DNA of 64,000 bases from Craterostigma plantagineum (lineage: Eukaryota > Streptophyta > Magnoliopsida > Lamiales > Linderniaceae), in NCBI GenBank assembly GCA_027422505.1, contig JAPQWV010000362.1, forward strand, positions 186,001-250,000. Direction: 5' to 3'. Position numbers and translations under genes: made by a program. Shown here one piece after another: positions 48,444 through 57,994 of the stretch. The notes beneath the pieces were generated by a model. It worked only from the letters and a program-made list of their open reading frames with translations. It did not search any database and was not told where the DNA came from. Positions within the stretch are counted from its first letter, which is position 1. Each line of letters starts with the position of its first letter.

Positions 48444-49630
48444 TTTCGAAAAGGACAAAGAAAGTGAATCTCAGTAGTTGTTCTAGCTAGTTTTCGTCTT
48501 AGTGGTGCGAGTGAGCGAGTGTGTCGAGGAGAGTAACGTTAAGCTGTGGTCTGTACAAGAAAGACGAGGCTTTGGGTTAAGTAATGATATGACATGACTT
48601 GTGCTTTGTACCGTTTGGATTTTTTCTTTTTCACCTTTTCCCCGTAAAAAAGGTAAGAAGAGAATTGAATGCAAGAAAAAATTTGGGCTCATCGGAGGGA
48701 AACTTAATCTCAATCGATATTAAATATAATAATTTCAAAATTCCTGCTTTGTGTTATCTATGTGTTTGACGGGTCTAATTAGTTGATAAATTAATAAAAG
48801 GGAATTATGATTAATTGATTTCTCTTTTGATAATTCTTGTCTTGGGATTAGTGTGGAAGGTTAGAACTTGGGTTAGAAGTTGGGTTGGGAACTTTCGTGT
48901 CTTAAAGCTGTGTGTTCGACCGTTGGCCCAAACACTTTTATTCAAAAAGAGTATGTGCGCCGTAGCCCAATTTGAAAATGCATTGATTTAGAAAACATGA
49001 ATAGTAAATAAGAAAATATAATGGGTATATTCATCTAGCCGAGGGGGAAAGGGATGTCCAACTCTTGTAATAAATAACGAATAAATGATGGATTGGTTAG
49101 TAGGTATATCATTTTATCTCTTTGATCGATTACTAACATTAAGAAAATAAAGAATGGCGGACTTAGATTCATCGACGTTTTAGGCGAAGGAGTGAAGCTA
49201 GGCAAGTTTTTGTAGGGCCATACTATTCATTCTTCGATATTTCATCAAGCTTGATTATTCATTAATATCGACGACAAAAGTACGTCCAAGATAGTAATGT
49301 TTTCATATATGCTTACATTTTTTTCAACGTAGGAGCAGGATGTAACAACCAAGGTAATTTCAATCTTATAATTTATAGTAAAGAAGTGCGAAATCAAGAT
49401 TTGTCGTTAGCAACTAATTGGCATGTGATGACGCTTTCTTAAATTGAAGAATTGCGTTTACCTATGGTTACCTTTTGGAATCAAACCAAAATTTATTAGT
49501 GATTACTTAATTTCGTGAAATTATAATGCAAATCATGATACACATTTTATAAATAGGTGCACGTGGCAATCCGGAGATTTTGTCGATACTAATAATGATT
49601 TCATTGTAAATAAAAAACCTAACTAGATTA

Positions 49631-49679
<49 letters not shown>

Positions 49680-49714
49680 TAAATTTTTATTGCCGACGCA
49701 CCAGTTATTGTTTA
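48444..49714. other. Intergenic region with (TG)n(GA)n repeat
   Basis: Promoter and leader of the WEB gene at the left, then AT-rich spacer. A TG run followed by (GA)n occupies 49632-49674. No gene is recognised. Confidence 0.45.
49632..49674. repeat. (TG)n(GA)n microsatellite
   Basis: Directly visible dinucleotide run. Confidence 0.9.
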
Positions 49715-50110
49715 TTTGTAGGGGCATTTTCATTTCAGTCCCCTACATAAGAATCATTTAGGATTCAGACCTTTTTGGGAAAAACTTTAATTTTAAGGAC
49801 CCATTTTCATGCAGTACCACTTTATTGCTCTTACATACCAGTATGTTGAAATTTTATACAACAAAACCATAATCCGATACCAGTTAATTTTAAGGACCCA
49901 TTTTTATGCAGTACCACTTTATTGCTCTGACATACCAGTATGTTGAATGTTTGTAACACAAAACAATCATTCTATACCAGTTCATATATCTTTCATACCA
50001 CTTTTTTACACCACACAAAATAGGTCATTTAACCTAAAAAATTCTCAAATAGGGCCTGAATTCGAAATCAAACCCCTAATAGGACATGATTTCAAATTGG
50101 CCTTATATTT
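49715..50110. mobile_element. Second member of the AGTACCACTT inverted-repeat family
   Basis: The arms (~49745-49790 and ~50030-50100) are imperfect inverted repeats resembling those at 38.9-39.3 kb. The interior is a ~93-bp unit present twice (AAGGACCCATTTTxATGCAG, then TACCACTTTATTGCTCT and ACATACCAGTATGTTGAA). Non-coding. Confidence 0.5.
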
Positions 50111-51025
50111 ATTACGGCTTACGAGTTACGAATATTAAACGGAATTGTCCGAACCGTATGCCAATGAATAATGTCATTCAAATATAGTTATTTCATACGA
50201 CATTTAATGTTGAATAGCACATGGAAGATTGTCAGTAAATATAAAGAAATATTCCCAGAAATAAATGTTAAATATTTAATCAATTGTTCAAATATAGGCA
50301 CATATATTTTAGTTAATTGCCAGCCTAGTTTTCACCAGATCCGTTTCGGTGTTTATATAATCATATGAAGGTGGTGTGAAATTTCTTATGACAAACATTT
50401 TGTATACTGTGCTCAGATAATTATAAAATAAAAAAAAATCATTTTATTGTATGTATGATCTGATCGACGTAGCGTAACAGGCGAAGCGTCGTAAAATAAG
50501 CAAAGTGGACCCCGGCACCAAATTTACTCTACGAATCGTATTGTTTAAAAATGAATAATCGTAAATCAATTATGATAAGTCCAATTATTAATGAATCATT
50601 TAAAAAAAATCAATAATTATTATTAAACACTAAGATCCACTCCACTAAAATAGTCAATATTGAGTCATTCACTTATCTGGCGACTGACAATGCCACACTG
50701 GTGCATGTCGTAATCATGTAATAATTTATTTTTCTGAATGAGATTGAGAATTCTCGCAACTTTAAACCATGAAAAAAGGTAACAAGTCAATCCCACTGTA
50801 GTAAAGTAAATCCAATGTGGTATCTACACACCACAAACCAACTCCCCCCATTATTACACATATTATTATAACAAATACATTATGAACCCCAACGTATGTA
50901 GTAGCTTAGCTTCCCATTATTGATAGAAGAACTTCAAAATATATATTAGAGAGATCGTCTCACTTTTCCTTACCTCAAACACCAACGTTTTAACTCTCCA
51001 CTTTCTCAGCAAGAAAACATCAAAG
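50111..51025. other. Upstream region of the 51-kb gene
   Basis: AT-rich spacer and promoter. No further element is recognised. Confidence 0.4.
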
Positions 51026-51700
51026 ATGACGACTGAGTTCCACGAAAAGAAATCATCATTCAGAATCAAACACGACGACGACAAATTCTTGACAAAGCTT
51101 CTCTCAAAGGAGGCTTCAAAATCTCAGCCTTCTTTTAGGGTTTACTACGGCGACGTTTCAAGCGCCGTGCCCTTCACGTGGGAAACCACGCCGGGAACTC
51201 CCAAGCACAGATCCCACGACGGCTACGACGTCCCGCCTCTTACGCCGCCGCCGTCGTACTACGCCACCGCCGCCGATCTCACGAGCAAGAGGTCTAAGAG
51301 AAGTGCTTCTTCACGGTCCAGCAAGCTTCTTCTTCATCAGATTCTGCGCGCTTTGACGTTAGGAAGGGTCGCCGCCGTCGTTTATCCCTCCAAGAAGGAG
51401 TTCCACGCGCCGCCTTCGTCGGCGGCGTCGTCTTCGCTGTCTTCACTTTCTTGGTCTTCTTCCTCGAGTTCTTCGGAGAATTATAAGCGGCTAGGGACGA
51501 GGTTTTCGAGCTGGGGTTCTTCTTTTGACGAGAAGGCCATGGCTGAACCTATCCATGGAAGCCATGAGATGAAGATGAGAGCAGATCGTGGGCAGTCTTG
51601 TTTCGGGGTTAAAATGGTCAATTTAGTGAAGATTCGTGGCGGCGGTGGTTATTACACCTCCGTGAAGAAAGCTTTGTTGTCAGTCGTCGGTCGGAACTAA
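51026..51700 (+). CDS. Uncharacterised plant protein with PFTWETTPGTPK motif
   Basis: A single exon of 224 residues with good ATG context. The diagnostic motif is VPFTWETTPGTPKHRS, followed by VPPLTPPPSYY, then a Ser-rich stretch (SSLSSLSWSSSSSSS) and a basic end (VKKALLSVVGRN). The motif is shared by a plant family annotated as hypothetical or DUF688-like. By position and motif this resembles Arabidopsis At5g01790. No domain with known activity and no signal peptide. The gene is closely trailed by a retrotransposon starting 37 bp after the stop codon, so its 3' end probably reads into the LTR. Confidence 0.8.
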   Translation: MTTEFHEKKSSFRIKHDDDKFLTKLLSKEASKSQPSFRVYYGDVSSAVPFTWETTPGTPKHRSHDGYDVPPLTPPPSYYATAADLTSKRSKRSASSRSSKLLLHQILRALTLGRVAAVVYPSKKEFHAPPSSAASSSLSSLSWSSSSSSSENYKRLGTRFSSWGSSFDEKAMAEPIHGSHEMKMRADRGQSCFGVKMVNLVKIRGGGGYYTSVKKALLSVVGRN

Positions 51701-51737
51701 CTGAATTCAATTGAAGGTTTGAGGTTAAGAATCATTG

Positions 51738-52080
51738 TGTTAGGCCTATTTATCCAACCTTGTACTGAATCACTGGATTAGTATTACCTGATACGATGAT
51801 TTACGGAAGCAATAAACGAAGTAATACCGTAGACGAATTGTAGAGTTGGAACGAGAGAGCGCGCGAGTTCTTCAGAAAAGTCGTCAACTCAATTATGATT
51901 CAGCAACCCTAAACACTAATGTGTTTAGGGTATTTATACAGATGCCCTAATGGGCTTATTGGGCCCAATATATCTAATATACCCACAAGTCGGGTATATT
52001 TACAATTAGGTCCTACATTAAAATAAATCACAAGATTAAGATAATCTATTCTAATTGAACACAATAAAATATTCCTAACA
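51738..52080 (-). repeat. LTR (3' LTR in element orientation)
   Basis: Same 343-bp sequence as 57647-57989 by eye. Contains a TATA-like TATAAATA (minus strand, ~51931-51938), a GGGCCC-centred palindrome, and an 11-bp-arm hairpin at 51906-51931 whose arms read ACCCTAAACAC. Confidence 0.95.
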
Positions 52081-52542
52081 ATCTCCCCCTTTGTGTTCAA
52101 TTTGCAATTCAGCGCTGGTTATCTTCTTCTTGTACTCGTCATGAGTCCTCAAAGAACACATATCAGAGTTGTGTACGTGAATGCATTTGCATGCATGTGC
52201 TTCTTCATTCACCTCCTCCTTTATCTTATCTTGTGACCTCTTCTTTAGGAGATCCAAGCTCACCGTGTTCTGATCTTCTCTTCTTGTGTTCCAGCTCTCC
52301 CTTCGATAATCGCGACTCCCCCTACATTTGTTCAACCTTGTGTTGGGATTCGGAGTTTTCTTTAAACTCGAAGAGCTGTACACGAGTCGACAGTTTTGAT
52401 CTTGAAGTCCATGCTGAAGTTGTTGGCCGTATCTTGTCATTTGAGTCCGATCTCTCCGTTCGATTGTACCACAACTCCCCCTACGTTTGTTCAACCTTAC
52501 GTTGTGATTGGGGTGTTTCTTTAAAATCGGAGAGTCGTACAT
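52075..52542 (-). CDS. 155-codon ORF at the 3' end of the retrotransposon
   Basis: ATG to stop, ending HKGGDC where the polypurine tract runs into the LTR. This is the usual way copia-type polyproteins finish. Contains an internal duplication (LKKHPNHNVRLNKRRGS and LKKTPNPNTRLNKCRGS). Highly basic, no recognised domain. Could be a remnant of the old 3' coding end rather than an expressed gene. Confidence 0.3.
   Translation of the reverse strand: MYDSPILKKHPNHNVRLNKRRGSCGTIERRDRTQMTRYGQQLQHGLQDQNCRLVYSSSSLKKTPNPNTRLNKCRGSRDYRRESWNTRREDQNTVSLDLLKKRSQDKIKEEVNEEAHACKCIHVHNSDMCSLRTHDEYKKKITSAELQIEHKGGDC
52081..52092 (-). other. Polypurine tract
   Basis: AAGGGGGAGAT on the minus strand directly abuts the LTR; the expected plus-strand primer for the element. 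Six more AGGGGGAG copies occur inside the element. Confidence 0.85.
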
Positions 52543-52560
52543 GAGGCGACAACTTCAATC
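52315..52560. repeat. Diverged direct repeat, 159-bp period, inside the retrotransposon
   Basis: Units starting at 52315 and 52474 share ACTCCCCCTAC.TTTGTTCAACCTT, then TTCTTTAAA.TCG. Each includes a polypurine-tract-like core. Confidence 0.7.
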
Positions 52561-54768
52561 GTTGGACTCTGTGGTTTTCGTTTGATTCTTGGCGACGCTT
52601 GAGATTTGGCATTTTCTGATCTATATTGCACTTTCGTCGTGGTGTTGCTCCCATTTTGCTTTAGTACTCCTCCCCCTCATGAAGATCGAGCTGGGAGATC
52701 GTCATGCGATAGGTCAAAATGGGGCATCGTCTTTGGCAAAAAAGATCGCATCGTCGGAACAAGAAGAAGGTGTACGTAGTGTGTATTTTCCGAAAATGTG
52801 TCTGGGCTCCTTCGGATTTTTTTTTTTCATCAATTACAAGAGAGCCTATCTTCACAGTGGTACGCGCGGCGGAAATGGTGGGTGCTCAGGTTGGGTAATA
52901 ACCTGACGGAGCCACAAAGGCAGTTCGTCGACACGACTCAGAGTTAACTGAGACGTGGCCTGTGAGGACAGGGCTTTATAAACCGGGGCCACATAGGCGT
53001 CCCGTTAACATCAATCTAGGAGCATAGCTCATAGACGATGGCCTGAAACCGTTGTTGTTTTGACGTTGCAACGGTAGGACTTCCTTCCGATCATCGAAGC
53101 ATGTCGTAGTAGGACATGTCTACGAAAGTTCTGATCTGGTCACAAAGTCCAGATAAGAAAAAAAAGTGTATGTGTCCTAAAAAGATATAAAAATATTTGG
53201 ATGGTGAGGACACACTAGACTCGATGTGTTCAATAAAATTCAGTGGTGTGGGGCTGACTACCACTTAGTTCAATATCTCCTGCTTCCAAGTGAAGCAGTG
53301 ATAGATTACGCGGCTCCCCGTGATTTAGTGAAACATCGGTCTGTTGGGAGATCGATGAGTGGGTAAGGCTTGGTTGTGCATGCGCCGTTGGACCTAATGC
53401 GACGACTTCTACCCGGGGGCTAATAAAATTAGCACATGTACCTATGGGGGTTGGTCCAAGTAATTTGTGACTAAGGGAATTTTGTATCTTCCGCTCTTCG
53501 GTGTTGTCAAGAATTTCCAAATAGGGGTAGCTCTATGAACTTGAATCGTCACTAACACTCGGCTACGTTCCGGGGTTAGGTTCAGTTTGGTCTGATTGAA
53601 CCATGGGAACTTAGAATCCATGCATCCGTCAATTTGGTGAGTGCTGCTTGATCAGCGAGTTGGAGCAGGTCGGTTGAGATCATCTTCGTGATAGTGTACG
53701 GTTGTCACGCCTTTTGGAATTCTTGAACTCTTGTAGGCTTGAGATTCATCCTTCAAATATATCTTTGGAAGACAGGGGAACTCTTTTGAAGTAAGATTAT
53801 GAGAGTATGAGGCCTTTCTTTTTCTTTTTTTCTTTTTTTTTTTATTTGCCTTTCATTTTTTTTTTTTTGCACGTTTTTTTTGTGATTTTTTTTGTTTTGT
53901 TTTTTTTTTTTTTTCATATATATATATATGTATTATCTTAATAATAATATAATAGCAAATATATATTATATTATTTATATATTATATATAGATATATATA
54001 TATATATATATATATATTTAAAATCCTCCTACTCAAAGCATGCTTCTTAAAACCGAGTTACTCCCCCTCAAAAGATGCATATTCGGATTAAAATTATCGT
54101 TCGAGAATCTCTTTTCCGAAGTTCACACATTAAGTTCGCTCCCCCTAAAAATTTAGTTATTTCTCCCCTTAAGACAAATATAAGAGTTGCTTCTCTTTAA
54201 AAAAGAGTAGCTCCCCCTCAATGCATGCACATTAAACATGTAAATTCTCTCCCAATTAAATAAGCGTGAACGTATTAATTTATTTTCAAAGCAGATGCAA
54301 ACTAAAGAGTTATTGTTCTTTAAGAATGCATTAGAATGTACGTTTTTTGTCGCTCTAAAGTTAGAATAGGTATTATGCATACAGAAAATTTAAGCTCGAA
54401 AATTTTTAAGATCCATGCATAATGAAATGTACCTATAACATGGTATTTAATGCATTTCAGCTCATGTATGCATGCAAAAATTTAGAATTTAAAGTCTTTT
54501 TGAAGCATGCATAACTATAATGTACCCTTTAGTTTCAAAGTAGGTATATAGTCTTTTCAGTTCGTTACGCATGCCAAAAGTTTAACTATGGAATGCATAT
54601 ATATAGAATTTACCTACGATTAGTTGCTCGCATCGCTAACCAGTCGTGTCTGCGGAGCAACCCGATATGCCATACACGCTGGAATATTTAGCTGCCCTCG
54701 TCGCATACCAGTCATGAGTGTGGAGCAGCTCTCATAGTACCTACTCATGCTGGGATATCTGCAAAATA
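52543..54768 (-). other. Non-coding internal region of the retrotransposon
   Basis: No long protein-like frame. Contains T-rich and AT-rich tracts (53818-53916, 53920-54017) and four further CTCCCCCT motifs. The place where a full-length relative would carry pol is occupied by this sequence. Confidence 0.6.
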
Positions 54769-56451
54769 TTATCGGGCCTTTGGTACCCATTTTTGGATGG
54801 GTCCTCCCTTGTTAGCAGAAAACAAGTTAAGCACATTTGGTTCAGATATTGCTCCTAAGTCATCATTTGAAGTCCTATTCAATTTGATTTGTGATTTAGG
54901 AATCCATAGCTTCAATCCTTGTTTTGAGTGTTGAGGGGATGTGGAGTGATGTTTTTGCTTGGCCACCCAAATTTGTTTAACATTAGGACTATACCCTGTT
55001 GAGTTCTTATGCATCAATCGATTGAATACGGGAGTGTTCGAGACGTGGCTTGCATGAGATGATGGCTGTCGAGTAGAAGTATGATGCATCTTATAAATAT
55101 TAGATTTATTAAAATGGGAAACATCACAATGCTTAATAGTCTTCGATGAAATGAAGTTATGTTCATCAGAAGCATAGTTTGTAGAGTAGAAAGCCTTGGT
55201 AGGAGAGGGTTTAGATTTTGATTTCCTGACCCAATCCATCGTCTTCGTCTTCTTGGTTAGTTTCTTACCTGTAGCTAAATTTGACACATTATTAGGAGTT
55301 AAATCATAAGTCGAAGAAGAACCAACTTCAGATGAATGATCGTTGAGATTTCTTAGGAGGAAAATTTCACTAAGTAGTTTCTCTTTTTCGAACTTGAAGA
55401 TTTCAATTTGATTTTGGTGTTCCTTTGCTTGTAATTTATTGATGTTCTGGAGATGCGAGATTTCAGCTAGAAAGTCAGTCGTTCCTTTTGTTTGTGTCTT
55501 GTCTGGTTGAGTTTGCAAGCCTGACTTAGCAAAGAAGCCTGCATCGTTCTTGATTGTGCTGGCACTTGTTAGTCTGAAACGAGAATTTAGGGCAAGTGCA
55601 TCATCGTAGGAATAGTAATGATTTGAAGGAGAAGCATATTTTTCAAATAGCAAATCGTCTCTTGTGGCTTTTTCTTTCCCTTTCATTGTCTTGCAAAATG
55701 ATGCCTCTAGTTTCGACTCAGCTGGAGGCGATTGTGAGCAGAAACCTATGGGATTGTTGATATGGTCTTCAAGTGTCGATATGACTGTCAGAAGTACGTC
55801 TTTTTCCACTTGGAAGGCAATCTCAGTCTCAGAAGATGAGTCAGTTTCGACATTTGCCATGAGAGCCAGGTTTTCGTCTTCACTTTCAGAGCTATCCTTG
55901 AGCCATGATTCCTGTTCTGCCATGAATACGGCACCCGACTGTTTTTGTTTTTCTGCTTGAAAACCTACTCTTTCTGATTCCAAAGTTGCGTTCAATTTAG
56001 CAATTTTATCAGCAACCTCTGGAATTTCCCAACAAGGAGTAGATTTGTTAGAATGTAGAATATTTTCCCCGTTTGACGCTAGGTTCTTAGAGGAATTTTG
56101 ATCCGCTTGCTCTCTTTTTGTTAGAATGTCCTCTAAACTCCTAATTTTAGAGTATAACTCGTTACGCTCGCTATATATGAAGTTATATTGACAAGTCTTA
56201 GTGATTATCTCGTCTTCGCTCTTTTTTAAACTAGTAGTTGACTCACTAATTTTCACTTTCAGTCTTTCTATTTCTTTGTCACGATCATCGACTCTCATTT
56301 GCATTGCTTCAAGCTTGCAATTGAGATGCGCTTTTTCACTTAAGCTGGCAAGGAGGCATTTATGATTATTCTCTAAGCGAGCTTTTAATTCCTCAATTTC
56401 TTTAGCTTGTTTGTTCACTTTCTGTTCCCACTGATACGGCATATACGACAT
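54769..56451 (-). CDS. 560-residue coiled-coil ORF of the retrotransposon
   Basis: One uninterrupted frame from MSYMPYQWEQKVNKQAKEIE. Residues ~10-110 are a strong coiled coil (IEELKARLENNHKCLLASL). An acidic Ser/Glu patch follows (DSSESEDENLALMAN, DSSSETE), resembling the acidic linker seen in SIRE-type copia Gag. A second coiled-coil patch lies around residues 330-370 (ISHLQNINKLQAKEHQNQIE). The last ~100 residues have three spaced tryptophan motifs (QIWVAK, LKLWIPKS, IQKWVPK), which in copia elements lie between Gag and protease. No CCHC zinc knuckle is seen, nor any capsid (UBN2) region. I infer a rearranged Gag-derived structural protein, not host coding sequence. Its preservation in a young element suggests recent selection or very recent origin. 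Confidence 0.7.
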   Translation of the reverse strand: MSYMPYQWEQKVNKQAKEIEELKARLENNHKCLLASLSEKAHLNCKLEAMQMRVDDRDKEIERLKVKISESTTSLKKSEDEIITKTCQYNFIYSERNELYSKIRSLEDILTKREQADQNSSKNLASNGENILHSNKSTPCWEIPEVADKIAKLNATLESERVGFQAEKQKQSGAVFMAEQESWLKDSSESEDENLALMANVETDSSSETEIAFQVEKDVLLTVISTLEDHINNPIGFCSQSPPAESKLEASFCKTMKGKEKATRDDLLFEKYASPSNHYYSYDDALALNSRFRLTSASTIKNDAGFFAKSGLQTQPDKTQTKGTTDFLAEISHLQNINKLQAKEHQNQIEIFKFEKEKLLSEIFLLRNLNDHSSEVGSSSTYDLTPNNVSNLATGKKLTKKTKTMDWVRKSKSKPSPTKAFYSTNYASDEHNFISSKTIKHCDVSHFNKSNIYKMHHTSTRQPSSHASHVSNTPVFNRLMHKNSTGYSPNVKQIWVAKQKHHSTSPQHSKQGLKLWIPKSQIKLNRTSNDDLGAISEPNVLNLFSANKGGPIQKWVPKAR

Positions 56452-57632
56452 ATTGAAAGTGGATATTGAAAGTTCAGTTCTGGAAAAAATTTTGATTTTG
56501 TTGAGAGATACCGTGAAGTGTCAAAACAATTTTGACCGTCGCAAATTTTTACTAGAGACTTGTTGGTCCGTTCTTGTGGTAGGTTGGATGTGGATCTTAA
56601 TCGTGTTGATCAGCTAAATAGATCTCTAACTCAGAAAAAATCAAATAATGTTAGAAAGATAGATGAAGATAAAATAATCACAGAATTTAATTTATTAATA
56701 CTAATATATATTTATATATATATTTTAAATATATGTATATATATATGTAATGATTATATAACTTGACAAATAAAAGACAAATGATTAGTGGAATTATCGC
56801 AAATGAATTTTTTATTTTTTTTTTTTTTAATATATAGAAAAAAATGATTAGGTAATGATATGTGTAATGATGAATGAGGTGAGGAGTGAGCTAATAAAGG
56901 CACGTGGATGATTGTTGATGAATTTGTGCATGAGTTGGCATCTTGTGTATGCGAACGTGCGGCTTTGTAAAAGGATTTCTTTTTGTAGTTGTAGGATCTA
57001 GAAAGTATCTCGACATCTTGTGTATGCGAACGTGGATTTCTATTTACGATTGGCCAAATTGTAGGATCTCGAGACCTGGCAATTTAAAAAATGTCGAGAT
57101 AGACCTTGATATTAGACGAAAAATTCAACAGGATGTCGATAACGTAAATAGATGTCGAGGTCGTATAATATCTATAGAAGATGTCGAGAGCTCCAATAGA
57201 AAATGTCGAGTTTTGTGAAAAATGTCGATAGCGAAGGATCTCGATCTGATGAGTAAAATTCAAAGAAAATGTCGAGAGGTAGGATGTCGAGATGTGATGT
57301 AAAATGTCGAGGCAACGATGTCGAGCAAAATTTCGGGTAAAATGTCGAGGCAGCTTAGGTCAAAAAAAATCTCGAGATCTCAAAAAAAATTTCTTCGCCG
57401 TCACAATCTGTTCTTCGGCTGAAAAAAAAATTCGATCAAGATTTTAAAAAAATCCAATCTTCATGAGCCGAGAGATAATCTGAGACATTGGATGAGAAGA
57501 GATTGTTAGAATTTCGAGAACAAAAGATAAACAGCGAATAATAAGAAGCAATCTCGATTAACTTCGATGGAGATAGGATAGAACGAGCGAGCGATATCAA
57601 CGAAGCTTCAATGAGTTTGATCCACGAATTCG
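56452..57632 (-). other. Long leader of the retrotransposon
   Basis: About 1.2 kb between the primer site and the ORF. Contains a 76-bp-spaced duplication (CATCTTGTGTATGCGAACGTG at ~56939 and ~57015) and eleven dispersed ATGTCGA motifs. No protein-like frame. Could hold packaging or dimerisation signals. Confidence 0.55.
57091..57349. repeat. Dispersed ATGTCGA(G/T) motif array
   Basis: Eleven copies at 57091, 57133, 57152, 57181, 57203, 57222, 57269, 57283, 57304, 57318 and 57342 (approximate first base), irregularly spaced by 14-47 bp. On the element's transcribed strand the motif reads (C/A)TCGACAT. Confidence 0.8.
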
Positions 57633-57644
57633 GCTCTGATACCA
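57633..57644 (-). other. Primer-binding site (tRNA-Met type)
   Basis: TGGTATCAGAGC on the minus strand, two bases inside the right-hand LTR. This is the classic plant copia primer site and fixes the orientation. Confidence 0.93.
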
Positions 57645-57646
57645 CT

Positions 57647-57989
57647 TGTTAGGCCTATTTATCCAACCTTGTACTGAATCACTGGATTAGTATTACCTGA
57701 TACGATGATTTACGGAAGCAATAAACGAAGTAATACCGTAGACGAATTGTAGAGTTGGAACGAGAGAGCGCGCGAGTTCTTCAGAAAAGTCGTCAACTCA
57801 ATTATGATTCAGCAACCCTAAACACTAATGTGTTTAGGGTATTTATACAGATGCCCTAATGGGCTTATTGGGCCCAATATATCTAATATACCCACAAGTC
57901 GGGTATATTTACAATTAGGTCCTACATTAAAATAAATCACAAGATTAAGATAATCTATTCTAATTGAACACAATAAAATATTCCTAACA
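57647..57989 (-). repeat. LTR (5' LTR in element orientation)
   Basis: Partner of 51738-52080. Would supply the promoter: TATAAATA lies near 57840 on the minus strand. Confidence 0.95.
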
Positions 57990-57994
57990 CATTG

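Larger units (their letters stand above)
51738..57989 (-). mobile_element. Young, non-autonomous copia-type LTR retrotransposon
   Basis: Two 343-bp direct LTRs, each TGTTAGG...CCTAACA, enclose 5566 bp. Target duplication CATTG is present on both sides (51733-51737, 57990-57994). The primer site complementary to initiator tRNA-Met lies beside the right LTR and the polypurine tract beside the left LTR, so the element is transcribed on the minus strand. I see no difference between the LTRs, implying recent insertion. The interior has no recognisable protease, integrase, reverse transcriptase or RNase H. It carries one long coiled-coil ORF and a long non-coding remainder. It must depend on a relative for mobilisation. 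The ORF hints at descent from a SIRE/Maximus-like copia lineage. Confidence 0.92.

Noticed and set aside
53230..53520. 96-codon minus-strand frame inside the retrotransposon, considered as a pol remnant
   Set aside because: No catalytic motif of integrase or reverse transcriptase could be found.
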